NCBI GenBank assembly: GCA_048941605.1
Contig: JBHLNL010000025.1
Location: 1-29,299, forward strand
Source: Loki-b32 sp048941605
GTDB taxonomy: Archaea; Asgardarchaeota; Lokiarchaeia; Sigyniarchaeales; SOKP01
Reading direction: 5' to 3'
DNA length: 29,299 nt
A program made the translations under genes and the position numbers. This document shows, in pieces, positions 16,112 to 24,561 of this stretch. Every line of letters starts with the position of its first letter. Within the stretch, counting starts at the first letter, position 1. The notes under the pieces are model-generated. The model had not been told where the DNA came from and did not search any database. It worked only from the letters and a program-made list of their open reading frames with translations.

Positions 16112-17005
16112 TTATTCACTTATACCATATACTTGTCTAGGTGCTAGATATTTTGGAAATTTGTCGATTAAACTTAATCTAGCAAGATAACAGAGATGAC
16201 ACTCATCAACATATTTATCTTCATGCTCAATATTATATTCCTTTACCAATTGAGCGGGACCACCTTGAATTAATGGACGACATATAGGATGATCTTCGGG
16301 TCTATAATTCACAATCAATTTAGAAAGAGGAGTTTCCCAGAAATTTCCAATGCTTAAACCTTGACAGATCTGAGCATTACCAAATGGATCAACGTGAATT
16401 CTTCCAAGAGCCCTAAAATCTTCATAGGGACATTCATTTAATGCTTCCCATGGTCTCTTTGGCAATCCTTCAATCAACTTTTCAACCGCTCTTCCTTTAA
16501 ACATAGCCCCACCACTGATAACAGGTTCTCCTTTTTCCTGTTCTTTTTTAACTAACGGTTCTTCAATGCATATTATCGTAGTTGGCAGTTCCAGATTCTT
16601 AGACGCTTTCTTTGCTACTTTCGATCGATTTTCTTGCTCAATTTCATAATGAAAAGCATCGTCACTTATACTAAAATCGTCTACACCCAATTCTGAAAAT
16701 GGTTTGAGCCAAATTTCTGCATCCTGGATGCTTGTAGCCCAATATGAATTGGTTACTATTCCAACTTTAAATCCCATCTCTTTCGCTAATTTTACACCTT
16801 CCAACATTATTGGATAATAGAGAAAAGGTTCTCCACCTTCAAAATAAATCCATTCTACAGATTCTAATTTGTTTGCTTCGCCAAGTACTTCTTTAATTTG
16901 TGCTAATGTAAAGGTTCCTTTAGAGTTTGGGTTACAATATAAGAAACAGTGATCACATGTATAATTGCAACTATAGGTTAAAAGAAAATGAATTCCTGTT
17001 AACAA
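16112..17005 (-). CDS. Radical SAM protein with C-terminal cysteine region
   Basis: 297 residues. Cys13-x3-Cys17-x2-Cys20 (SCNYTCDHC) binds the 4Fe-4S cluster that cleaves S-adenosylmethionine, and GGEP at 57-60 is the usual SAM-binding motif. The second half has further cysteines (Cys192, Cys214, Cys242, Cys269, Cys272) around VDPFGNAQICQGLSIGN, a SPASM/twitch-like arrangement that may hold an auxiliary cluster. Enzymes of this kind often modify peptides or cofactors, but the substrate is not readable here. The start is TTG at 17005, with GAGG about 10 nt upstream; residues begin MLTGIHFLLTYSC, close to the expected first strand. It is downstream of the divergent thiolase promoter and about 220 nt from the GTPase gene, with no obvious partner peptide. 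Confidence 0.85.
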   Translation of the reverse strand: MLTGIHFLLTYSCNYTCDHCFLYCNPNSKGTFTLAQIKEVLGEANKLESVEWIYFEGGEPFLYYPIMLEGVKLAKEMGFKVGIVTNSYWATSIQDAEIWLKPFSELGVDDFSISDDAFHYEIEQENRSKVAKKASKNLELPTTIICIEEPLVKKEQEKGEPVISGGAMFKGRAVEKLIEGLPKRPWEALNECPYEDFRALGRIHVDPFGNAQICQGLSIGNFWETPLSKLIVNYRPEDHPICRPLIQGGPAQLVKEYNIEHEDKYVDECHLCYLARLSLIDKFPKYLAPRQVYGISE

Positions 17006-17137
17006 TATATTCTGCCTCTTTAAATATTAATGATTTAAATTTGTAAAATTATAATTATATACTTATTAAAATTCTAAATAAATTTAATTAGTCAAAATAC
17101 ATTTGATTTTATAATTTAACAAATAAAGTGAAATTTT

Positions 17138-18484
17138 ATGGTACAACCTGTAAGTATGTATGAACGATATTTTAAAGACCTAAAAAGGGAGCCTGTATTA
17201 GTAGATTACGTAAGAACACCAATAGGAAGGAGAGGTGGCACTGTAGGTCGCCATCGAGGAGATGATTTAGTAGTACATTGTTATCAAGCATTATTAAAAC
17301 GGAATGACTTTGATCCTAAATTAATAGGAGATTCAATTGTATCCTGTAATAGTCAAATTGGTGATTGTGCTCTTGATATTGGGAGAACTGCCGCTTTAGC
17401 AGCACACTTGCCTATTACTGTGCCTGGAATGTCTATAAATCGCCAATGTGCAAGTGGTGCTCAGTCAGTAATATCCGCTTGGCAAGCTGTTGCTTCAGGA
17501 ATACATGATTGTGTAATTTGTGGAGGTGTAGAGGTCCAGAATCGATATGAAATCATGGCAGATACTAATATTTTCGACAAAGAGCAGAATAAAATGGTAA
17601 TGATCCCTCCAAATGGAAAAATTATGACTCATCCATACGTTGCTGAGCAATTAAAAGCTCATCGAACATCTTTTGCGGGACAAATTAATTCTGCTCATGT
17701 TATGGGGCAGCATTGGATGAATAAAGCTGGAATAAGTTTAGAAGATTTTAGAAATGAAATGGATAGCTTATCTTTACATTCACATGAAAAAGCATGCTCA
17801 ACTTGGGATGAGAGAGGTAAAGAAATCGAACCACTTTGGTGTCCAAAACTTGATGAGAGTGGAAAACCATTATTGGATGAAAATAATCAAGTCGCTAAAG
17901 ATGCAAGCTTATCAGAATTGACAGAAAAAGATGAAACACCAAGACCAGGAACATCAATGGAAAAATTAGCAACCCTAAGAACGATAATTGGAAGAAAAAG
18001 CCAAGCTTTTCTTACTGCGGGAAACAGTTGTCCAGTTAGTGATGGTGCTGCAGCACAATTATGGATGACACGAGGGTTAGCTGAAGAATTGGGACTTAAA
18101 CCGAGAGCTACAATTGTCAATTTTGCTGTAGTTGGGACTGATCCTGTTTTGATGCTTACCGGACCTATAGAAGCCATACCAGAAGCGTTAAAGAGAGCTA
18201 ATATGACTTTAGATAATATGGATTTTATAGAAATAAATGAAGCTTTTAGTCCAGTAGTGTATGCTTCTTGTTATGAGTTGGGATTAGATCGGAAGGATGA
18301 ACGTTTAAATCCTTGGGGCGGAGCAATAGCATTAGGACATCCAACTGGAATGACTGGATGCAGACTCATAGGATCTAATGTTCATCAATTAGAAAAATCT
18401 GGTAAAAAATTTGCGATTTCATCTATGTGTGTTGGTTTGGGGATGGGTGCAGCGACGATTGTAAGAAATGAAAATCCCAAATAA
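17138..18484 (+). CDS. Acetyl-CoA acetyltransferase-type thiolase
   Basis: 448 residues of the thiolase superfamily, catalysing condensation or cleavage of acyl-CoA. All catalytic landmarks are present: nucleophile Cys104 (NRQCASGAQSV), NEAF (about 365-368), His401 in GHPTGMTGC, and Cys431 in SSMCVGLGMGAA. This layout is that of the biosynthetic/degradative thiolase I-II group common in bacteria, rather than the short archaeal thiolase paired with HMG-CoA synthase. It is slightly longer than the usual ~390-400 because of an N-terminal extension (MVQPVSMYERYFKDLKREP) and an insertion near 235-275. ATG at 17138. It is followed after 38 nt by a second thiolase-family gene in the same direction, but a T12 run lies between. 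No beta-oxidation dehydrogenase or HMG-CoA synthase is present in the window. Confidence 0.93.
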   Translation: MVQPVSMYERYFKDLKREPVLVDYVRTPIGRRGGTVGRHRGDDLVVHCYQALLKRNDFDPKLIGDSIVSCNSQIGDCALDIGRTAALAAHLPITVPGMSINRQCASGAQSVISAWQAVASGIHDCVICGGVEVQNRYEIMADTNIFDKEQNKMVMIPPNGKIMTHPYVAEQLKAHRTSFAGQINSAHVMGQHWMNKAGISLEDFRNEMDSLSLHSHEKACSTWDERGKEIEPLWCPKLDESGKPLLDENNQVAKDASLSELTEKDETPRPGTSMEKLATLRTIIGRKSQAFLTAGNSCPVSDGAAAQLWMTRGLAEELGLKPRATIVNFAVVGTDPVLMLTGPIEAIPEALKRANMTLDNMDFIEINEAFSPVVYASCYELGLDRKDERLNPWGGAIALGHPTGMTGCRLIGSNVHQLEKSGKKFAISSMCVGLGMGAATIVRNENPK

Positions 18485-18486
18485 TC

Positions 18487-18498
18487 TTTTTTTTTTTT
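18487..18498 (+). terminator. T12 run, possible transcription stop after thiolase
   Basis: Twelve consecutive T residues start 2 nt after the first thiolase stop codon. Archaeal polymerase terminates at T-rich stretches, so this may uncouple the two thiolase genes, at least in part. Confidence 0.5.
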
Positions 18499-18522
18499 AT
18501 TTAATTAAAATCTGTATTTATA

Positions 18523-19746
18523 ATGATTAAAGTAGCAATAGTAGGAATTGGACATACTAAATTCGGAAGATTAACGGATAAAGGATTAATGGATTTATTA
18601 TGTGAAGCATCTTTAGAAGCAATTGAAAATTCAAATACAAGTGAAAAATATTTTGATTCTGTTTATGTTGGAGCAATGAGTCCCGGAGCTTTTAATCAGC
18701 TTTCGGGTATTGCAAGTGCTCTAGTTGATAAGATAAGTTTAATCCCGGCAGCAGCAGATCATATAAAGAATGGACCAGCTTCTGGAGGATCAGCAGTTAA
18801 AGCAGGTTTTCAAGCAATAGCATCAGGAATGAGTGAATTAGTATTAGTAGTGGGAGGTGAAAAAATGACACATATCACAACTCCTGGATATGTAACCTCG
18901 AATGTTGCTACTTTAACTCATCCTGAAGCAGAAAGACGTCATGGTGTCTCTCTTCCTTCATTTGCAGGGATGTTAACAAAAACTTATCTAGATAAATATA
19001 ATGCTGAACTTGACTGGATTTCTGATATTGCTATAAAAAATCATAAGAATGGAGCATTGAATCCAAAAGCACATTTTCAAAGATCAATTCAAGATTTTAT
19101 GAAAAATGCTATTCAAAAAGGAAGAGGTAATTGGGAACATATACATGATTTCCTTAAAGATGATAGTATAAATCCTATTATTGCGGATCCTTTAAGGCTC
19201 TTTCATATTTGTCCCATCTCAGATGGAGCAGCAGCTATAGTCTTATGTAATGCTGATAAAGCAAAACAATACTGTGATACTCCTGTTATTATTTCTGGGA
19301 TAGGTCAAGCAACGGATACTCACATTGTTTATGAACGGGAAGATTTTACTACTCTTAAAGCTTTAAGAATTTGTTCGGATCAAGCATATAAAATGGCTAA
19401 AAAAACTCCAGAAGATGTAGATGTAGCTGAATTACATGATGCTTTTGAGATTCTTGAAGCAATTCAATCAGAGGATATTGGGTTTTTTAAAAAGGGAGAA
19501 GGTGCTAAAGCGGCTCATGAAGGTTTAACAGAAATTGGTGGTAAAATTCCAATTAACCCTTCCGGTGGATTGAAAGCAAGGGGTCATCCTTTAGGTGCTA
19601 CTGGGGTTGCTCAAGTTGTAGAATTAGTTTGGCAATTAAGAGGTGAAGCGGATAAAAGACAAGTTGAAGACGCTAAAGTAGGAATAACATGCAACTTTGG
19701 AGGATTTGGAAATAATATAATTTCAATATTAGTAGAACGGATATGA
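18523..19746 (+). CDS. Thiolase-superfamily protein (SCP2-like) lacking the nucleophilic Cys
   Basis: 407 residues, resembling SCP2/archaeal-type thiolases: VAIVGIGHTKFG start, SDGAAAIVL (about 233-241), VAELHDAFE (His305), GHPLGATG (His355) and CNFGGFGNN (Cys390). In the expected nucleophile motif (usually xCASGG) the sequence reads NGPASGG, so the acyl-accepting cysteine is replaced by Pro85; the codon is a clear CCA. The second half of the active site is intact. The protein could bind acyl-CoA without thiolase turnover, form a heteromer with the active thiolase just upstream, or catalyse another reaction. Start ATG at 18523; a TATA-like ATTTATAAT overlaps it, and no ribosome site is seen. 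It converges on the third kinase. Confidence 0.85.
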   Translation: MIKVAIVGIGHTKFGRLTDKGLMDLLCEASLEAIENSNTSEKYFDSVYVGAMSPGAFNQLSGIASALVDKISLIPAAADHIKNGPASGGSAVKAGFQAIASGMSELVLVVGGEKMTHITTPGYVTSNVATLTHPEAERRHGVSLPSFAGMLTKTYLDKYNAELDWISDIAIKNHKNGALNPKAHFQRSIQDFMKNAIQKGRGNWEHIHDFLKDDSINPIIADPLRLFHICPISDGAAAIVLCNADKAKQYCDTPVIISGIGQATDTHIVYEREDFTTLKALRICSDQAYKMAKKTPEDVDVAELHDAFEILEAIQSEDIGFFKKGEGAKAAHEGLTEIGGKIPINPSGGLKARGHPLGATGVAQVVELVWQLRGEADKRQVEDAKVGITCNFGGFGNNIISILVERI

Positions 19747-19798
19747 ATTTAAAATATATTCATATAGTTTTGCATAGTGATATCTTTTACATTAGAGC

Positions 19799-21649
19799 TT
19801 AAGTAATGGGTAAATTAATAGTAAATTTTGCCCCTTTATTTCTTCCTCCAGATTTTACACTAATACTTCCTCCATGTAATTCGATAATTTCTTTAGAGAT
19901 GTATAATCCTAAGCCAGAGCCTTGTATATCAAGAAATTCTAATCCTTCACCATATCTTTCGATTTTACCAAATTTTTTAAATAATCTATTAATTTCATTT
20001 TTAGTTAATCCTATTCCTTCATCAATTATAGAAATTTTAACATAATTTTCATTAGGCTTAACACGAATTTTAATATCACTTTTAGGTGGAGAATTTTTAA
20101 TAGCATTTAAAAATATATTTGTAATGACTTGTCCAAATCTTATTTTATCTACATTTAATATTACACTTGTAGGAAGCTCAAGAATTAAATTGATTTCACT
20201 TTTCTTTAAAAAGTAATTCAGGTCTGTAATTATATCGTTAATTATTTGGCAGATATTGTGAGATTTTTTGCTTAATCTCAGTTTATTATTCTCTAAATTT
20301 ACAATATCTAATAAGTTATTAATAAGATATTCTAAACGTTGTTTATTTCTTTGAATAATCTCAAACATTTCCATAGTATTATTATCTAAGTTACTATTAT
20401 AAACATCAATTAAAAGTTCACTTGCCCCACTTATAGACATTAAAGGTGTTTTTAATTCATGAGATGCTCTAGTAATAAATTCTTTTTGAATTTGATTTAA
20501 TTCTTTTAATCTACTCACTTGTTCTCTAATAAGAAGATCAGCTTTTTTTTGTTTATCAATGTTATGAGTAATAACTTGAAAAAATGTTTCTTTATTTAAT
20601 TTAACACGAGACGCTTGCAAATTTACCCAAAATAAATCTCTCTCTTTATTATACATTTGAATATCCTCGTTAGAAATCTTTTCTCCTTTTAAAAGCCTAT
20701 TAAAGCTCTCTTCAATTGAAGCTAAAAATTTTGGATGAATTAAACCTAATTCATTAAAATTTTTACCAACTAATTCCTCCTTTTTATAACCACTATACTT
20801 TTCTGTTATAGGATTACAATCAATAATTTTACCCTTTAGGTTAATAAGAACGATAGAAAATGGCGAATCTTCAACTAATCTTCGGAATTTTTTTTCTGAT
20901 TCTTTTAATTTTTGTTCAATTATTTTCCGTTCAGTAATATCTAAGATTTGAGCAATTGTTGTTACACCTCCTTTTAATTCTGTAGTTACAGTAGAAATTA
21001 TTTCTACATGCCTTTTTTCACCATCCTTTCTTATAACATTAAATTCATATCTAGATGGTACTTGTTCACCCCTTTGTCTCCGAACATAACGATCTGCAAC
21101 AAGGATTTTACTCTCTTTATCTAAAAAATTTCGAAAATCTTGACCAATGAGCTCATCATAAGAATAATCTAAAATTTGACATAACGTATCATTCACATAA
21201 ATGAATTTATAATCTCCTTTTACCATTAGAATTCCAGCATGAGAGTTTTCTGCGATAGAACGATAATGTATTTCACTTTCCTGTAATTTTTCTTCTGCTT
21301 TTTTTTGCTCAGTTAGGTCTTTTGTATATACCATTACTAAATTGGGGGGAATGTACTCATAATTCACAAATAAAACTCTATCCTGTCCAGTAGATTGATA
21401 TTTATATTCCATTTCTCTTGAAATACTTTTTTTCTCATTTAAACAAGTGTAGAGCTCATTTAAAATCTGGTTTTGGTCTTTATATAGATCTGAGGCTTTC
21501 TTACCTGAAAATTTTTCTATTTTATTATCTGTAATTGTCCTCGCAGCTTTATTATAATCAATTAATATCAAATCATCGCCAACTTTTCGCCAGAGGTAAG
21601 TAGGAGTTGTAAATTTATTAAATACAGACTTATAATCTATTTCTGACAT
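19799..21649 (-). CDS. Three-PAS sensor histidine kinase
   Basis: 616 residues, soluble. A degenerate first PAS spans about 14-115, followed by clearer ones at 126-243 and 253-370. HisKA has His397 (SHELKTPLMSISGASELL). HATPase has ITNIFLNAIKNSPP (N-box), DEGIGL (543-548) and GSGLGLYISKEIIELHGG (577-594). It shares with the other two kinases the segment FGKIERYG just before G2, but is more distant from them than they are from each other. No transmembrane segment, receiver or partner regulator is evident, so it is an orphan cytoplasmic sensor. ATG at 21649. It is downstream of the winged-helix/TPR gene on the same strand, with a 254-nt spacer, so it is probably transcribed separately. Confidence 0.92.
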   Translation of the reverse strand: MSEIDYKSVFNKFTTPTYLWRKVGDDLILIDYNKAARTITDNKIEKFSGKKASDLYKDQNQILNELYTCLNEKKSISREMEYKYQSTGQDRVLFVNYEYIPPNLVMVYTKDLTEQKKAEEKLQESEIHYRSIAENSHAGILMVKGDYKFIYVNDTLCQILDYSYDELIGQDFRNFLDKESKILVADRYVRRQRGEQVPSRYEFNVIRKDGEKRHVEIISTVTTELKGGVTTIAQILDITERKIIEQKLKESEKKFRRLVEDSPFSIVLINLKGKIIDCNPITEKYSGYKKEELVGKNFNELGLIHPKFLASIEESFNRLLKGEKISNEDIQMYNKERDLFWVNLQASRVKLNKETFFQVITHNIDKQKKADLLIREQVSRLKELNQIQKEFITRASHELKTPLMSISGASELLIDVYNSNLDNNTMEMFEIIQRNKQRLEYLINNLLDIVNLENNKLRLSKKSHNICQIINDIITDLNYFLKKSEINLILELPTSVILNVDKIRFGQVITNIFLNAIKNSPPKSDIKIRVKPNENYVKISIIDEGIGLTKNEINRLFKKFGKIERYGEGLEFLDIQGSGLGLYISKEIIELHGGSISVKSGGRNKGAKFTINLPIT

Positions 21650-21903
21650 TTTTAATTAAAACTCTTATTATTCAAAATAATGTCTTTTTAAAAAAAAGTA
21701 AAAATTAATCATTTTAAATTTAAGGTTTTATCAAAAATCATAATATTGTTGGAGAATTTCAGGTAAATTTATAGAAATTAATGGAAGTAAATAGAATTTC
21801 CAATCTAAAAGTCTTTTTATTATAATAGATATATATATCTGATTCTGCTAAATAGCTATTTGAAATGTGAATTATTTATACTAATATTAATCTGGCTTTA
21901 TTT
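21650..21903. other. Intergenic spacer with AT palindrome
   Basis: 254 nt between two minus-strand genes, carrying the kinase promoter. The perfect palindrome AGATATATATATCT lies at 21827-21840, of low complexity. Nothing else was recognised. Confidence 0.4.
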
Positions 21904-23823
21904 TTAAGTTCGAAACTGTTCAATATCAGCAAGAAAGAGATCTGCTATAGCAAGCCATTTTTTCTTAGTTTCAGGGTCGATTAGCCCTTTATTTGCTAAA
22001 TTTTTACCCTTTTTAAGGTTTTTAAGTGCTAAATCATAGTTTTCTAGCGCTTTATAACATATCCCTAATTTAATATAAGTTTGATAAAGATACCAAGCAT
22101 CATTAATAATCATAATTGCTTTAAGGAATTTTTTTGTTGCTTCTTCATAATCTTCAAAATTCATCAAAATTTCACCAAAAGTATCTTGATAAATTCCATT
22201 TTCTGGGTCTTTCTTTATGAGTTCTTGAACGATATCTAGTGCTTCCTCTTTTCTATCTAAATATTGCATCCAATATGCTTTATAACAAATAAGATCATTA
22301 TCTTCTGGAAATTTTTGAATTAATTCTTCAACTATATCTAATCCCGGTTCTATATTTTGCATTCTTTTAAGAACTGCGGCTTTTAATATTTTAATATCTT
22401 TTTCGGCTTCAGGAAAATTTTCTAGCAATTTGTCCAATAATTTTAATGTTTCATGGTATTGGTTAAAATATATCATAATTCTAATCTTAAGATAATATAA
22501 ATCAAGATTTTCAGGGTCTAGTTCGATTTGTTTGTCAATTCCTTTTATTTGATCTTCATATTGGTCTTCCAAATTTACAGAGACCTGAGACTCAAAAATT
22601 TCTGTTATATTCTGCCATATAATGCCCTCTAATTTATCGTATGTTTCTTTTAATTCCCTTTTGGTCTCAATTTTATAAGCTAGATATTTAATATATTCTG
22701 GTAAAAACTCTCTTAATGGGATTTTCAAATCTCTATTAAATAAAAATTCACAACTTTTGTCAACAATATCATTTATAATGGATTCAATATCTATTATAGG
22801 GATTGTTGATGTTGATTTTGAAAATAGTTTACTTAAATAGGTAGCTTTATTGATATAATTTTCTGTAATTACTTGAAGGTGTCTTTCTATTTTTCCATCT
22901 GATTGAAAGTAATATTGCTCACCTGATGGTTGCGTTAACTTAAAAAATCTTAATGGGTATATTTTACCCTCTGAAATTTCATCAATATAATAGTCAAGTG
23001 TAGTTTTTTTGATTTTATATTTATTAGAAAAATCTTCTGAAGAAATAAAACTTGGATATTTATCTGGGTGATTAATAGAAAGAAAAAGTAAGATTTTATG
23101 GAATATTTCCTCATCTTTTAATATTGGTTTTACTTTATCATAATCTAATCTTAGAATATTGTTAAGAAATCTAAATTGTGTACCCTCATCTTTAATATTA
23201 TATTTCTCAAAAAATTTGATGGTTTTTTTAGTAATGTCTTCAATTCGTTTACCTTCCTCCTCCAAAATAGTTTGTCTATCCAAATCATAATTTTTAAGCA
23301 TCCTAGAATACTCTGATTTACCAACTCGGGTAATTATATATTTTCCCTCCTCTTTTACTATAAATCCTTTATCGATTAAAAAGCTCAAATTCTTTGACAA
23401 TGAAGTTTGATTGATTGATAAAGGATCTTCAAGGAAATCAGACCTTTTGCAAAAATTATTATTGTAAACCATCCAGAGAATCCAATGATCATAATTTCTA
23501 CCGCTTTTCAAGATTATTTTAGGAGGATAATTTAATCTACGTATTTTTTTCTTTGAACTTGATAATTCATGGAATTTTTTTTTTCCCTCGAATGTAATTC
23601 TATAATATCCTCTAGTGTAATTTTCAACAAAACCCTTACGTTTTAACTTATCGAGATGTCTAGATAATGTTCCTGTAGGAATTTCGATTGGTTCTTGATG
23701 AAAATCAGCCCATTTACATATTTCATTATTGTATAACATCCACAGAATAATATGGTCGTAATCTGGTTTTTTTAACTTAGATGGGCTATAGATCTTTTTT
23801 GGAGGATAATTTATTAGTTCCAT
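21904..23823 (-). CDS. Twin winged-helix protein with C-terminal TPRs, candidate regulator
   Basis: About 639 residues. The N terminus holds two related winged-helix-like repeats (about 1-75 and 90-175), each starting NYPPK and containing YDH-ILWM-YNN--CK--DF, a helix with LSRHLDKL or LSKNLSFL, then KGFV/I and a beta wing ending YRITFEGK or YIITRVGK. This resembles MarR/PadR-type DNA-binding folds. A middle helical region (about 190-410) precedes TPR-like helices (about 425-635: LDLYYLKIRIMIYFNQYHET, DNDLICYKAYWM, NGIYQDTFGEIL and similar) for protein contacts. ATG at 23823 is chosen because it starts the first repeat exactly like the second; a TTG at 23838 would add five residues. It is divergent from the small-membrane/TPR array, and the promoter element of that array lies in the shared spacer, so it is a plausible regulator. 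That role is inferred. Confidence 0.75.
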   Translation of the reverse strand: MELINYPPKKIYSPSKLKKPDYDHIILWMLYNNEICKWADFHQEPIEIPTGTLSRHLDKLKRKGFVENYTRGYYRITFEGKKKFHELSSSKKKIRRLNYPPKIILKSGRNYDHWILWMVYNNNFCKRSDFLEDPLSINQTSLSKNLSFLIDKGFIVKEEGKYIITRVGKSEYSRMLKNYDLDRQTILEEEGKRIEDITKKTIKFFEKYNIKDEGTQFRFLNNILRLDYDKVKPILKDEEIFHKILLFLSINHPDKYPSFISSEDFSNKYKIKKTTLDYYIDEISEGKIYPLRFFKLTQPSGEQYYFQSDGKIERHLQVITENYINKATYLSKLFSKSTSTIPIIDIESIINDIVDKSCEFLFNRDLKIPLREFLPEYIKYLAYKIETKRELKETYDKLEGIIWQNITEIFESQVSVNLEDQYEDQIKGIDKQIELDPENLDLYYLKIRIMIYFNQYHETLKLLDKLLENFPEAEKDIKILKAAVLKRMQNIEPGLDIVEELIQKFPEDNDLICYKAYWMQYLDRKEEALDIVQELIKKDPENGIYQDTFGEILMNFEDYEEATKKFLKAIMIINDAWYLYQTYIKLGICYKALENYDLALKNLKKGKNLANKGLIDPETKKKWLAIADLFLADIEQFRT

Positions 23824-23897
23824 AATTTGAGAAAACAAAATTTTATTTTCTAAATTAAAGATTATATTTTTTTTTATTTATATCTATTTCATAGAAC

Positions 23898-23949
23898 TTC
23901 CACGAAAATATGGTACTACCATAGAACTATCGGAAGCCCAATTATAAAT
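23898..23949 (+). promoter_or_regulatory. Array promoter element, copy 1
   Basis: TTCCAC at 23898-23903, 17 nt, ATAGAA at 23921-23926, then the core ending ATTATAAAT at 23949, a TATA-like box. It also contains a perfect 7-1-7 palindrome TATGGTA-C-TACCATA at 23909-23923, not shared by the other copies. It ends 79 nt before the ATG of the small membrane protein, the same distance as copy 2. It lies in the divergent spacer with the twin winged-helix gene. Confidence 0.8.
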
Positions 23950-23974
23950 GGGTCTGAATCTCCATCTTTAATTA

Positions 23975-23994
23975 ATTATCACAAAAATGATAAT
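23975..23994 (+). promoter_or_regulatory. Leader inverted repeat, copy 1
   Basis: ATTATCA-CAAAAA-TGATAAT, a perfect 7-bp inverted repeat that begins 26 nt after the end of the promoter core, as do the other two copies. It sits about where the transcript should begin, so it could be an operator or a 5' mRNA hairpin. Confidence 0.65.
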
Positions 23995-24028
23995 GTTCAA
24001 ATAAAAAGTAAATTGAGTTGATAAAAAA

Positions 24029-24424
24029 ATGACCGAATTCAAGAAAATAACAAAAGTTGCCCTACTCTGGTACACTATTGCTGGCTTCCTTTTTTCTTTC
24101 ATGTTTATAGTCTTAACGGATTTTACCATGAATTTTATGCAGTGGCCGTACAATGATCCAATCAATTTTTGGTTTCAGGGAGGGACTATGTTAGTTATGG
24201 CAATCACGGCTCTACTAGCGTTATTCATAAAAGAATGGGAGCAAACAAAATTATTCTTCTTTTTAGCAATAATTTGGTGTATAATGGTTATTATCATGGA
24301 TATTGTTGCCTTAGCAATATTGAACTTTCCGCAGACTCCCTTTATGATCATGATAACTTTCATCATCATCCTAACGTTCAATTTAGTAATAGGGCTCGTG
24401 AGTTGGATGACTCAAAGAAGTTAA
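24029..24424 (+). CDS. Small four-helix membrane protein, paralogue A
   Basis: 131 residues with four hydrophobic segments at about 10-31, 50-68, 74-98 and 105-127, a short N terminus MTEFKKITK and an end WMTQRS. It is clearly paralogous to the protein at 28677-29075: shared start MTE-KK-TK, GFLF at 19-22, a D-T-NF--W loop, KEWE in the second loop, and a QRS end. I do not recognise the family; no catalytic residues stand out. A GATAAAAAA precedes the ATG, with no good ribosome site. Its promoter element is duplicated with it. It is followed by a T12 run and then by a TPR/longin-like gene on the same strand. Confidence 0.75.
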   Translation: MTEFKKITKVALLWYTIAGFLFSFMFIVLTDFTMNFMQWPYNDPINFWFQGGTMLVMAITALLALFIKEWEQTKLFFFLAIIWCIMVIIMDIVALAILNFPQTPFMIMITFIIILTFNLVIGLVSWMTQRS

Positions 24425-24438
24425 TTTATATATATCAA

Positions 24439-24450
24439 TTTTTTTTTTTT
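24439..24450 (+). terminator. T12 run after small membrane protein A
   Basis: Twelve T residues 15 nt after the stop codon, a likely archaeal terminator separating this gene from the TPR gene, which has its own leader. Confidence 0.55.
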
Positions 24451-24515
24451 AGTTCTTGATTAGAGAAACCTACTAATAAACTCATTTCTTAATTATACAC
24501 TAGATTTAAAATTAT

Positions 24516-24561
24516 AATTGGCTTATTTATTCATAAAGTTTCATCCAAATTAATTACAATT
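24516..24561 (+). promoter_or_regulatory. TPR-gene leader, copy 1
   Basis: AATTGGCTTATTTATTCATA about 25-45 nt before the ATG matches AATTAGCTTATTGTATTCAT before the second TPR gene, and both end in an AATTAATT-containing stretch. TTATTTATT is a plausible TATA box, which would give a very short leader. Confidence 0.55.

Noticed and set aside
21827..21840. AGATATATATATCT palindrome upstream of the three-PAS kinase
   Set aside because: Low-complexity AT alternation expected by chance at this composition, not repeated elsewhere.
24169..24459. 96-residue frame overlapping small membrane protein A in +1
   Set aside because: The main frame has a paralogue, a promoter and membrane segments; this one has none of these.
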